Below are positions 1 to 10,600 of a stretch of 45,599 nucleotides of DNA, one piece after another. Both the position numbers and the translations under genes were made by a program. Position 1 is the stretch's first letter. Each line of letters starts with the position of its first letter. The notes under the pieces are model-generated. The model did not search any database. It saw only the letters and a list, made by a program, of their open reading frames with translations, and was not told where the DNA came from. The DNA is from Bacteroidota bacterium (lineage in GTDB: Bacteria > Bacteroidota > Bacteroidia > Chitinophagales > Chitinophagaceae). The stretch spans positions 1 through 45,599 of the forward strand of contig VBAS01000064.1 in NCBI GenBank assembly GCA_005882975.1, given 5' to 3'.

Positions 1-1
1 T

Positions 2-1024
2 GTTGCTGAAAAATTGATCATACTTCCATCGATCGCTTCTAAGCGTTGGATATATAATCAATATGATAGTATGGTTTGTACAAATAATGTTTCAACCAAT
101 TCGCCAACAGATGCGCCGGTTGTTTTAGTAAAGGGAACAAAGAAAGGATTGGCTATCACTACTGATTGCAACAGCCGTTACGTTTTTGCAGATCCATATA
201 AAGGAACAATGATAGCAGTAAGTGAAGCAGCAAGAAATATTGTTTGCAGTGGCGGCCAACCACTAGGTGTAACTAATTGCCTAAATTTTGGAAATCCTTA
301 TGACCCCGAAGTGTATTATCAATTTGTACAGGCAATAAAAGGAATGGGAGAGGCATGCAGAAAGTTTGATACACCGGTTACAGGAGGTAACGTAAGTTTT
401 TATAATCAAAATCCTGATGGCCCCATATATCCTACTCCAACAATTGGCATGGTTGGTTTATTGGAAAACATAAATGAAAAAATGACATTGGACTTTAAAG
501 AAGAAGGCGATGTTATTTATCTATTGGGAAGATCAACAAATGATATTAACTCATCACAATATTTGGCTAAGATCTGTAGTGTGGAATTTTCACCAGCTCC
601 TTATTTTGAATTAGAAGAGGAATTCTTATTACAGCAAAAAACTGCTGAGCTAATTAATAAAAAATTAATTCAATCAGCACATGATATAAGTGAGGGTGGT
701 TTGTTTATCACACTTTGTGAAAGCGGTTTTAATCGTGAACTTGGATTTACTGTAGAAACAAAAGAAGATCTGCGTGAAGATGCTTATTTATTTGGTGAAG
801 GTCAAAGCAGGGTAGTGGTAAGTGTGAAAGCTGACCTGATCGAAAGATTTGAAAATGCTATGAAAGATTTTCCGCATGAAAGAATTGGATTGGTAACCAG
901 CGGTGAAATGTTGGTGAATGGTGATTTCTGGGGAACGATCGACTGGTGGCAGGAACAATATGATTCAGCCATTGAAAATCATTTATCAAAAGAAGAAGCT
1001 GGTTCTGCTTTGAGCTCTATCTAA
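2..1024 (+). CDS. purL: Phosphoribosylformylglycinamidine synthase, C-terminal part of PurL (5'-truncated by window edge)
   Basis: Reading frame is open to the window start. Motifs ITTDCNSRYVFADPYKGTMIAVSEAARNIVCSGGQPLGVTNCLNFGNPYDPEVYYQF and SAHDISEGGL are typical of PurL/FGAM synthase. Confidence 0.95.
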   Translation, partial: VAEKLIILPSIASKRWIYNQYDSMVCTNNVSTNSPTDAPVVLVKGTKKGLAITTDCNSRYVFADPYKGTMIAVSEAARNIVCSGGQPLGVTNCLNFGNPYDPEVYYQFVQAIKGMGEACRKFDTPVTGGNVSFYNQNPDGPIYPTPTIGMVGLLENINEKMTLDFKEEGDVIYLLGRSTNDINSSQYLAKICSVEFSPAPYFELEEEFLLQQKTAELINKKLIQSAHDISEGGLFITLCESGFNRELGFTVETKEDLREDAYLFGEGQSRVVVSVKADLIERFENAMKDFPHERIGLVTSGEMLVNGDFWGTIDWWQEQYDSAIENHLSKEEAGSALSSI

Positions 1025-1030
1025 AAAAAC

Positions 1031-1098
1031 GGAATTAGTAATTTGTAATTAGGAATTAGGGAGTACATACTAATTCCAAAATTCTAATTCCCAATTCC
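1031..1098. repeat. Imperfect palindromic intergenic repeat (GGAATTAG...CTAATTCC type)
   Basis: ggaattagtaatttgtaattaggaattaggg ... ctaattccaaaattctaattcccaattcc between purL and hldD. Confidence 0.6.
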
Positions 1099-1109
1099 TC
1101 TAATAAACT

Positions 1110-2117
1110 ATGGATCGCAATTCAGTTATATTAGTTACCGGTGCTGCCGGCTTTATCGGCAGTTGTGTGGTTGGTTACCTGAATCGTAAAGGGTATCATA
1201 ATATCATCATCGTTGATGAGTTCGATGATGAAAACAAAAAACCAAATTACGAGGATAAAAAGATCATCGCAAGAGTTGACAGGAATGAACTTTTTGACTG
1301 GCTAAATGATCACCCGATGAAAATTGATCTTGTTTTTCATTTGGGTGCAAGAACAGATACAACTGAGTTTGATTATGCAATTCTTGAAAAACTAAATGTT
1401 GATTTTTCAAAAAAGATATGGAAGTATTGCACTGAAAAAAATATTCCATTAGTATATGCATCTTCTGCTGCAACTTATGGTGATGGGGAATTAGGGTACA
1501 AAGATGATCATGAACTTCCATACAAATTAAATCCACTAAATCCTTACGGCAAATCAAAAAATGAATTTGATAAATGGGCGATAGGAAAAAGTCAGGAGCC
1601 GACAGCCGGGAGTCGGAAGTTGGCACCTCCCTTTTGGGCTGGTTTAAAATTTTTCAATGTGTATGGTCCGAACGAGTATCATAAAGGAAGAATGGCGAGT
1701 GTGATATTTCATTCGTTCAATCAAATAAAGTCTTCGGGAAAAGTAAAACTCTTCAGATCTCATAAGTCTGGATATAAAGATGGCGAACAACTTCGTGATT
1801 TCGTTTATGTAAAAGATGTGGTTGATATTTGTTATTGGTTAATGAATGAGAAACCTGCATCGGGCTTGTATAATTTGGGAACAGGCAAAGCAAGAACCTT
1901 TAAAGATCTTGTAACTGCTATTTTTAAAAGTCTTGGCAAAGAACCGGTAATTGAATTTATCGACACACCACTTGATATCCGTGATAAGTATCAATACTTC
2001 ACAGAGGCCGACATGAATAAACTCCGCAATGCCGGTTATAAAGAAGATTTTTATTCATTGGAAGAAGGTGTCGAAACCTATGCAAAGAATTTCCTAATAG
2101 ACAAAAAATATTACTGA
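1110..2117 (+). CDS. hldD: ADP-L-glycero-D-manno-heptose 6-epimerase
   Basis: N-terminal VTGAAGFIGS Rossmann motif, YGKSK, FFNVYGPNEYHKGRMASV, LRDFVYVKDVVD; typical HldD/RfaD. Confidence 0.93.
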   Translation: MDRNSVILVTGAAGFIGSCVVGYLNRKGYHNIIIVDEFDDENKKPNYEDKKIIARVDRNELFDWLNDHPMKIDLVFHLGARTDTTEFDYAILEKLNVDFSKKIWKYCTEKNIPLVYASSAATYGDGELGYKDDHELPYKLNPLNPYGKSKNEFDKWAIGKSQEPTAGSRKLAPPFWAGLKFFNVYGPNEYHKGRMASVIFHSFNQIKSSGKVKLFRSHKSGYKDGEQLRDFVYVKDVVDICYWLMNEKPASGLYNLGTGKARTFKDLVTAIFKSLGKEPVIEFIDTPLDIRDKYQYFTEADMNKLRNAGYKEDFYSLEEGVETYAKNFLIDKKYY

Positions 2118-2207
2118 ACCCCCAAACCCCTAAAGGGGCTTACGGCCACTACTTAAATCAAATTTCAATACCCATCGAATTTTTCTGATATTTGTTTATT
2201 GTTGTTT

Positions 2208-2240
2208 GCCACACCGACATTATTCGGCGTGGCTTTTTTT
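2208..2240 (+). terminator. Intrinsic terminator-like hairpin between hldD and proC
   Basis: GCCACACCGA-cattat-TCGGCGTGGC followed by TTTTTTT. Confidence 0.8.
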
Positions 2241-2256
2241 ATTAAATACAATCTTT

Positions 2257-3054
2257 ATGTCAAAGAAAATTGCAATCATTGGTGGTGGTAACCTGGGCGC
2301 ATCGATCGCCGAAGGCTTGATTCAAAGTGAATTCAGTCGCCCTGTAGAAATTTCTATAACCAGAAGAAATCTTTCACCACTTAGTCGCTTTGCGGAGCAA
2401 GGATCAATGGTCCATAGTGATAACAAAAAAGCAGTAAAGACCGCTGAAATAATTATCCTGGCAGTAAAGCCTTACAATTTTGCTGACATTATTAATGAAA
2501 TAAAAACAACTCTTGATCCAAAAAAACATGTTGTTGTTTCTGTCATCACCGGTGTTTGGATCGAGCAAATTCAACAGGCAATTGGCAAGCCAGTCCCTGT
2601 AATTCGTGCCATGCCAAATACGGCGATCGCAATACAACAAAGTATGACATGCCTTGCACACGCCGGCGCATCCGAATCCCAAATAAATTATATCCGCCAG
2701 TTATTTGACCAATTGGGTAAAACGATCATTATCGATGAAAAGCTTATGGATGCTGCAACTATTCTTGGCGCCTGTGGTACAGCCTATGCCATGAGGTACA
2801 TTCGTGCAAACATACAGGGTGGAATAGAAATTGGATTTGATGTCAACACTGCGGCATTGATCGCGGCGCAAACAGTAAAAGGAGCAGCACAATTATTATT
2901 GGAGAAAAATACTCATCCGGAACATGAGATCGATAAAGTAACAACACCAAAAGGATGCACCATTGCCGGACTTAATGAAATGGAACACCAGGGATTTAGT
3001 TCATCGTTGATCCGTGGTGTTGTTGCTAGTTATAGGAAGATCGCAAAAGATTGA
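2257..3054 (+). CDS. proC: Pyrroline-5-carboxylate reductase (start reassigned to ATG at 2257)
   Basis: MSKKIAIIGGGNLGASIAEGL, AVKPYNF, IRAMPNTAIAI, TTPKGCTIAGLNEME. The ORF start at 2206 falls in the terminator hairpin. Confidence 0.95.
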   Translation: MSKKIAIIGGGNLGASIAEGLIQSEFSRPVEISITRRNLSPLSRFAEQGSMVHSDNKKAVKTAEIIILAVKPYNFADIINEIKTTLDPKKHVVVSVITGVWIEQIQQAIGKPVPVIRAMPNTAIAIQQSMTCLAHAGASESQINYIRQLFDQLGKTIIIDEKLMDAATILGACGTAYAMRYIRANIQGGIEIGFDVNTAALIAAQTVKGAAQLLLEKNTHPEHEIDKVTTPKGCTIAGLNEMEHQGFSSSLIRGVVASYRKIAKD

Positions 3055-3215
3055 GACGAAAGCTATGAGCTATTAGCTTCGGGCGGCGAGTAAGTTTTTT
3101 TTTATTGTGTAAGCTTTAGTACTACTATTAAGCATTTGTTGTGTCACACACTTGTACTTTCGGTTCGCTATTCATCATATTATTAAATTCTCACTCTGAG
3201 TATAGGGAAGGCAGC

Positions 3216-5762
3216 TTAAAAAAGAAAATCCGTTTTTATCAAGATCATCGAAGTTTCTTTTGATCTTGCATAAGATAAATTCAATGCCAGCGCATTAAAC
3301 GGTATGAAATAAAGTCCACCGCCATATCCGACATGAATTGTTTTTGAATCTTCATCCTCTATCCAAACTCTTCCATCATCAAAAAAGCCGAGCATGCCGA
3401 AATTTTTTCTTTTTGATAGAGCCAATCTTAATTCTGTATTCTGGTAAAAACTTGTTTTCCCGGAAAAGCGATAACGCCAAAAGCCACGAAGGTTTTCACT
3501 TCTTCCTAAAGTATTTGCAAAGTAAATATCATAATCACCAATATTTGTAGCGCCACCCGTACGATGCGCAAATACCAGAGATTTGCCCAGTGATTGGTAA
3601 AAAGAAAAAGACCCGTTAAGATTTAAGTGGGAGGAGGTTTTGTCAAGATTATCTCTTGCATTAAACCCTGCTTCAATATTTATTCCTCTCGTAGGATTTT
3701 TCTTTACATCAACACTTGAATAACTCCAATCACCACGTACTCCTGCAAAGTGTTGTCTTGAAAATATTCTTGGATCAACTTCAGCAAAGGCTGAACTGAT
3801 GAATTTGCCCGGAGTTTTTAAAACCTTCACTTCATCGTATTCCAAACTAAACCGAACATATACATGTTCAGTCTCTCTTATAACTCCCGGGTTCAGCGAT
3901 AATGCTTTCAATCCCGTTCTGTAATAAGTTTTATCTTTTACTATTAGTTCAGTTTCATTACCGTCGCCATAATAATTAAAAAGAAATTTTGGTCCTCTGT
4001 ATATTGCAATAAGATCCATATCCCACCTGCCAAATACATGTTTGAAAAGTCCTTTATAACTAAAACCAACAAAACCAGATTGGGTTGTAGCTTCTAACTT
4101 GATGCTTTGTTCCCATCCAAATGGCGCTTTACCCCATTTCTGTTTTTTGTATTTGAATCCGATACCAAAATACACACCATCATCAGGATTATAGCCCGGA
4201 ACGATGAAAGGCATAAACCAATCGTATTTTGTGCGGTCTCTTTTATATTCATACAAAGTATCTGCAATACGACTGATGTGATATTCTTTTGCACTCAGAT
4301 CAATGGTGTCCTGTATATCATAAACTTTGATCTTTTTTCCGGGGCCTGACCTATTGTCTATATAGTTATCATTTTCTTCGCCGCCAATTATGCGAACCTT
4401 AAACTTATTTTTTGCATTACCTGAAATTGTAAAATCATCTTTACTCTCAAGACCATAAATGTTTATTTCTTTAGTTTGGCTGGGATAAAATATCCGATGA
4501 TAAAAAGTGTCATTCTTTTTATCCATTCCCGTTACTGACATGGAATCTTTCAAAAAATTAATAGCAAAATGTTCATCCTTTGCTGAACCGACAACGCTTA
4601 CATATTTATTCAGCTTACGATAATATCTCATTCCATATTGTGAAAGATTATCTTTTCGCTGAATCAGTCTTTCCTTTAAAAAATCACCGGAATATTTATT
4701 TACTTCGTCAGGCACCACATCAACTGCTTCTTTTATCGCATCATTGGTAAGTAAAGATTGCATGCCGGCGATCGTCTGTTGCCAATCCTCTCTGGTAAGT
4801 TCATTTAAAAATTGCCTGTCAAGATTTCTTGCTGCAAAGTTTTCTCCTAAAACATCTTTCACCTTCGGCGTCAAATTTTCCAAAGGCCGCACGGCCCACG
4901 GCATGGCAATAAAATGCATAAACAATCCATCAACCCTTGATAATGCCTGATCCCGGTCTTTTGGAAAAGCTTTATAAAGTGTTATGCTATCCTTGTCGAA
5001 TTTTGCCCAGTTCCAATTATCCTCATGCCTGTCAAAATCATTTATCATCATATCAAGCAGCCTGGCTTTCAGCAGCTCTTTTTGATCCATCCGGTATTTT
5101 GTATCCTTTGCAAATTTTTCCAACATCTTATCGGAGTTTTCAACCTCATCGGCTCCATCTGCAATTGCATCTTTTTCCCAACCTTTTCCGGAAGGTCTTT
5201 CTTCAAAATAACAAAGCTGATTGCCGATAGTATCACGAAATTCTTTGAGATCCTCTGTACTTGGAACAAACACTATTTCAGGGCTCATATGAAACACAGA
5301 GATAGTTTCAGCAAGCTTTGCTACGATCATTGCACCATATGGGTGCGCCATACTTAATTGGTCATTTGCTTGCCGATGTAAATATGTTCCTCGTAAGTTT
5401 TCAGGTATTAAGGGAGTAAGATCCTTGTTAACTGTCCGCAACACATATTCTTTTCCATCACCCGCAATTACCCTTAGCGATTTTGATTGATGACCTCCAC
5501 CCAACTTGTCCGGTGTTAATCCACCTTTAAAAGTTTTCATATCCAATACAGGAAACCGAATAATGGTTCCCCATTCTTTCCGGTAATGTTTTCCCCAAAA
5601 AAACTGTTTAGAAGGTGAGGCTTCATATTTTGTCGAAAAAGCCATGCTAATTGAATCAGCAGAACTGTTTTTATTAGCTATTGTGTCACTTTGAGAAAGC
5701 TGTGAGACTGCGTAAACAGCTTGAAATAAACATATAAGCAGGCATAATGAAGATCTGATCAT
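3216..5762 (-). CDS. Large exported protein: N-terminal DRHxxN-containing domain plus C-terminal outer-membrane beta-barrel (D15/surface-antigen-like)
   Basis: Signal peptide MIRSSLCLLICLFQAVYAVSQ. Middle segment RARLLDMMINDFDRHEDNWNW...PKDRDQALS; C-terminal barrel-like strands ending in ...MILIKTDFLF. Confidence 0.75.
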   Translation of the reverse strand: MIRSSLCLLICLFQAVYAVSQLSQSDTIANKNSSADSISMAFSTKYEASPSKQFFWGKHYRKEWGTIIRFPVLDMKTFKGGLTPDKLGGGHQSKSLRVIAGDGKEYVLRTVNKDLTPLIPENLRGTYLHRQANDQLSMAHPYGAMIVAKLAETISVFHMSPEIVFVPSTEDLKEFRDTIGNQLCYFEERPSGKGWEKDAIADGADEVENSDKMLEKFAKDTKYRMDQKELLKARLLDMMINDFDRHEDNWNWAKFDKDSITLYKAFPKDRDQALSRVDGLFMHFIAMPWAVRPLENLTPKVKDVLGENFAARNLDRQFLNELTREDWQQTIAGMQSLLTNDAIKEAVDVVPDEVNKYSGDFLKERLIQRKDNLSQYGMRYYRKLNKYVSVVGSAKDEHFAINFLKDSMSVTGMDKKNDTFYHRIFYPSQTKEINIYGLESKDDFTISGNAKNKFKVRIIGGEENDNYIDNRSGPGKKIKVYDIQDTIDLSAKEYHISRIADTLYEYKRDRTKYDWFMPFIVPGYNPDDGVYFGIGFKYKKQKWGKAPFGWEQSIKLEATTQSGFVGFSYKGLFKHVFGRWDMDLIAIYRGPKFLFNYYGDGNETELIVKDKTYYRTGLKALSLNPGVIRETEHVYVRFSLEYDEVKVLKTPGKFISSAFAEVDPRIFSRQHFAGVRGDWSYSSVDVKKNPTRGINIEAGFNARDNLDKTSSHLNLNGSFSFYQSLGKSLVFAHRTGGATNIGDYDIYFANTLGRSENLRGFWRYRFSGKTSFYQNTELRLALSKRKNFGMLGFFDDGRVWIEDEDSKTIHVGYGGGLYFIPFNALALNLSYARSKETSMILIKTDFLF

Positions 5763-5873
5763 GTAGTTTGTCTTTGGTACAAATTGATTTATTTATAAAT
5801 AGGGCATTATTTCTTTCCCCTATTACAATAACCGTGCAAAGACGATGTAACAACAATGTTACAGATATTATGA

Positions 5874-6068
5874 TTAGTGTTGAATAGCCGCTGATCTTTT
5901 TTGACGTGGTTTTGCGGGTGTCCTTTTAACTGCTTTAGTTTGCTTTAAATTTTTAGCAGGCTGTTTTATTGTTTTCTTTTTTCTTTTCAAAAGTTTTTTA
6001 AAGTATAAATATATGCCTGCGCCGACACTCACCACTGCTGCCTTAAATAATAAACCTTGAAGTTTCAT
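5874..6068 (-). CDS. Small protein with one hydrophobic segment and a Lys/Arg-rich C-terminus
   Basis: MKLQGLLFKAAVVSVGAGIYLYFKKLLKRKKKTIKQPAKNLKQ...; isolated ORF in an otherwise intergenic region. Confidence 0.5.
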   Translation of the reverse strand: MKLQGLLFKAAVVSVGAGIYLYFKKLLKRKKKTIKQPAKNLKQTKAVKRTPAKPRQKRSAAIQH

Positions 6069-6459
6069 AGATGTATTTATTAACTATAAGACAATTAATA
6101 TACCAGTAATTTATCGTTATATAGATCTGGGAATATAATAATATAACCAGCTAAGCTTCACATCTGCACCTAAAATTGTTTAATTACAGTTTGTCGCCGT
6201 CCTCCATTACAAATAACTATTCCGGAAAATTTCGGATCAGCAGATCACCGTCAACTTTTTCATTTTACCAATTTCAATACTTGTTATTTGATCTTTCGTT
6301 ATAAAAAAATTAAGGGGCAATAGCTATCGCAATTTTTTTTACTTGCAGTGCATAAACAACAGAGGGCCGAAAAGCCTGATTTTACAAAATCATCTCATCC
6401 GTGTCCGTGGTAATATTGTTCGGCCTGATATTGGATGCAGCAATTTTGAAAAGGGATCT

Positions 6460-7521
6460 ATGCGCAGTAAGAAGAAAGCACCGGTAACGGAATTGAATAA
6501 AAGAAGTAATGGGATTAAAAATAACTTAAAGCCACAATCATCTTTTTTTGCTATTGGTATTGGAGCGTCGGCCGGTGGTACAAATGCCGTTAGTGAGTTG
6601 ATATCGCAATTACCAGCGAACTTAAATGCCGCCGTGTTTGTGGTATTTCATTTATCTAAAATTGCAATGCCAGAGATTCTTCTGGAAAGAATGAAAAAGC
6701 GTACAAAACTCTTATGTAAGATCGCAAATGACAAAGAACCCATTGAGCCTGGCACTATCTATTTAGCGAGTCCGGATGCTCATTTACTAGTCAAGGATAA
6801 AAATATCCTTTTGGGCCATGGACCCACGGAGAACCGGTTTCGACCTTCCATTGATGTTTTGTTCCGTTCAATTGCTGCTGATTTTGGTGAAAGATCGATC
6901 GGTATTGTTCTTACAGGTTTTTTAAATGACGGCACCGTTGGGATGAATGCGATCAAACAAAGCGGCGGATACACTATCGTGCAAGATCCAAATGAAGCAG
7001 AATACCCGGATATGCCTTTATCTGTATTGGAAACGATGGAGGCCGACTATTGTACGTCACTAAAAAAAATGGGTGATGCTATTTTGCAAATAACAAAGAA
7101 TGCAAAAGTAAAAGGTGTAACCCCGCCGAAGGTTGTGACAATGGAATCAAAACTATCAGAGAGAGCAGCTACGAGCATTGAAAAGGTAAGCCAGCTAGGA
7201 AATAAATCAATTTATGCATGCCCCGATTGCGGTGGTTCGCTTTGGCAAATAGACAAACCTTCTCCGCATTTTCGTTGTCACATAGGTCATTCATATACTG
7301 AAAGAGACTTGCTTTATAAACAATCGGAATCCATTGAACATACGCTATGGGTGTCGGTACGAATGATGGAGGAAAGAAGACTTTTATTGCTGAAGAATGC
7401 AAAAAGCTACAATGATAGAGGGCTGCAAAAAGTAAGGAAAGAATATGCTGAGCGGGCAGAGCAAATGCAGACCCATATACAAAAACTAAAAGAATTATTA
7501 TTTAGGATAAATAAGGATTAG
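6460..7521 (+). CDS. CheB-type methylesterase without receiver domain, with C-terminal Cys/His motif extension
   Basis: AIGIGASAGGTNAV, VVFHLS, VLTGFLNDGTVGMNAIKQSGG (Ser/His/Asp triad); tail YACPDCGGSLW...FRCHIGHSY. Start set to ATG at 6460. Confidence 0.88.
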   Translation: MRSKKKAPVTELNKRSNGIKNNLKPQSSFFAIGIGASAGGTNAVSELISQLPANLNAAVFVVFHLSKIAMPEILLERMKKRTKLLCKIANDKEPIEPGTIYLASPDAHLLVKDKNILLGHGPTENRFRPSIDVLFRSIAADFGERSIGIVLTGFLNDGTVGMNAIKQSGGYTIVQDPNEAEYPDMPLSVLETMEADYCTSLKKMGDAILQITKNAKVKGVTPPKVVTMESKLSERAATSIEKVSQLGNKSIYACPDCGGSLWQIDKPSPHFRCHIGHSYTERDLLYKQSESIEHTLWVSVRMMEERRLLLLKNAKSYNDRGLQKVRKEYAERAEQMQTHIQKLKELLFRINKD

Positions 7522-7630
7522 GGTATCTAAGCTGTTTCAACATTGTAAAAACAGCCTCTTTTTTTTTTTAAAAAAAAAATAGGCAAATACAATAACGTAT
7601 CTTTCCCATCCGGCATTCCGGACATCGACA

Positions 7631-10600
7631 ATGAAAAGTTCAAAACGAAAAAAAACGATCAACAGGAAAGCCGTTGCTGAAAAGCAGAATGGCAGACAAA
7701 TTTCTGCGCCAAAAAAACCGGAAGAAAAAAATAAAAAAACCCGGTCAAAAACTTCTAAAAGTATTCAACCATTTCCCGTGGTGGGCATTGGTTCGTCGGC
7801 CGGTGGGCTTGAAGCATTCAGCAGTTTTCTGAATAATTTACCGTCCAATCTTGGAATGGCTTATGTGTATGTGCAGCATATCTCAGCAACACATGAAAGC
7901 CTATTACCTGAAATATTGGAACGAAAAACCAACATGGTCGTTGTAAAAACCGAACCGGAAATGAAGATCGAGAAGGATCATGTGTATGTGATCCCTCCGA
8001 ATAAGGTCATTACAATTGCTGATGGCACACTGAAATTGAAACCGAGACCTGCCAAAGAAATGTTTTACCCGATAGATTCTTTTTTTATATCTCTTGCCAA
8101 TAGTTATAAGGAAAATGCGATAGGCGTATTATTATCCGGAACAGGCACTGATGGAACACTTGGTTTAAAAGCGATCAAAGCAGAGGGAGGAATAACATTT
8201 TCGCAAGATGATTCTGCAAAGTATCACGATATGCCTAATCATGCTGCAGAATTAGGTTATGCTGATCTTATAATGCCACCTGAAAAGATCGCTTCGCAGC
8301 TTGCAGTTTTTAAAGATAACCTCTCCGCATTGCGAGAATGGGATGAGATATTGAATAATGAAACAGACATGCGAAAGATCGAGATGATCATGCATTCAAA
8401 AAAGAATGTGGATTTTTCGCTGTATAAAAAACCTACCAGTCATCGTCGTATTTTACGGCGAATGGTATTGCATCGTTTAAAGACTTTGGGTGACTATGCC
8501 CGGTTGTTAAAGGAAAACAGAACAGAAGTAAATGCTTTGTACCAGGATCTTTTGATAAGCGTAACCAGTTTTTTCAGAGATACCGGAGTTACTAATGCTT
8601 TAACAAATAAAATTCTACCAGTTTTACTTAAGGACCGAAAGATAAATGAACCACTACGTGTATGGATACCTGGTTGTGCTACCGGGGAAGAAGCGGTATC
8701 AATGGCGATCATCATTTTGGAATATTTAGGTAAGAAGCCGATGAGCTCACCAGTACAAATATTTGCAACCGATCTCAACGAGAAAGCTATTGAAAGAGCT
8801 CGTGCCGGGATTTATTTAAAAACTGCTTTGCAAAATGTATCGCCGGAACGGTTGGAAAAGTTTTTTACAAAACTTGACGGTCATTACCAGGTAATAAAAG
8901 CTATTCGTGAAATGATCATTTATGCGCCGCACAATCTCTTAAATGATCCACCATTTTCCCGAATGGACCTGGTCAGCTGTCAGAATGTGATGATCTATCT
9001 TGAAGGCAATTCGCAAAGTAAGATCATGCAGTCATTTTATTATGCACTAAGACCAACAGGTTTTCTTATCCTTGGCAAATCCGAAAGCGTGGGCGGAGCG
9101 TCAGATCTTTTTGAGCAATTAGATAAAGACAATAAAATCTTTCAACGGAAAAGCATTTCGACTCCTGTTCATCTTGACTTTTTAAACCGGACCCCTGTTC
9201 CCGTCAATTTAAAACTTGTTGAAGAAAGAAAATTTTTAGAATCTCCAAAAGAGATCGATATAGAAAAAGAAACGGACAAAGTACTTTTAAAAAAATTTAT
9301 ACCGGCCAGCGTATTAATCAATAAAGATCTTGAAATACTTCGTTTCAGAGGGGCTGTATCAAAATACCTGGAACCGGCAGCAGGAAAAGCAAGCCTGCAC
9401 CTGATGAAAATGATAAAAGAAGAAATGGTATATGAATTGAGATCGGCGATCAACGACGCCAAAAAGCAAGGACAACAGGTAAGCAGGCAAGGACTTCATT
9501 TTAATGGGCAAAAAGATATTACTATCGAAGTAGTTCCAATAAAAGCAAATGCAAAAGATAATTATTTCCTGATCATTTTTCAACCAGCTAATGGCGAAAT
9601 AGAAACCCGGCCTGGGAAGACTATTACTCCAGCTAAAAGGTCAAGCAATGAACGCATCTTTTCCCTTGAAAGACAATTAAGAGAAGCGAGGGAAAATATG
9701 AAGATGATGAGTGAAGAGTTTGAGGCTACAAGGGAAGAGCTACAATCTGCTAATGAAGAAGTGTTATCATCCAATGAAGAATTACAAAGCATAAATGAAG
9801 AACTGGAAACTTCAAAAGAAGAATTGCAATCCACGAATGAAGAACTCACTACGATCAATGAAGAACTTCAAAACAGGAATGTTGAATTACAGGAATCGTA
9901 TGAATATGTAGAAAGTATTTTTGATACTATACACGAACCTTTACTTGTATTGAACGAAGATCTGCGGGTAAGAGATGCGAATAAGGCATTTTACAGAATG
10001 TTCCGTACTACTCCTGAAGAAACGGGAGGTAACAATTTATTTAGTTTGAATAACCAGGAATGGGATATACCGGAATTAAAAAAACAATTAAAGCTTGTTC
10101 AGTCAAAAAATATTGAATTCAGTGACTTTGAGATCCGGCACACATTTAAATCAATAGGTGAAAGAGCATTTTTATTGAATGCGCAGAAATTGTTTATCAA
10201 GGATAAAAAGAATGCACTCATTCTTCTTGCTATTGAAGATATAACAGAGCATCGTTTTTCTGAGGAACGCCTGAGAGAAAGTGCAGAAAAATTCCGGTTA
10301 CTTATAGAAAATGCATTTGATATAATTTCAATTTTATCAAAAGAAGGGATAATTGCCTATGAAAGTGAATCGATCTCCAAAATACTTGGCTATTCCCCCA
10401 ACGAAAGGATAGGGAAAAGTGTTTTTACCGATCCTATCGTTCACCCGGATGATATCAAAGTTAAAAAGGAAGCATTTCTGAAGGCATTAGAAACCCCCGC
10501 AGAAACTATAAGCACCGAATTTCGGTTGCAACATAGAGATGGAAGTTATCGTGATATAGAAGCTGTTTATTTAAGCCTGTTGGATAATCCCCGTATTGAG

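Noticed and set aside
2117-2150. CCCCTAAAGGGG motif after hldD (similar cccctttaggggg at ~44632-44645 beside parB)
   Set aside because: Short, low-complexity hairpin common at gene ends in this kind of genome; too little sequence to claim a specific element.
7555-7582. Long T-run/A-run (cctcttttttttttttaaaaaaaaaatagg) between the two CheB-type genes as a novel element
   Set aside because: Best explained as a homopolymeric end of a terminator or plain AT-rich intergenic sequence; no further structure seen.
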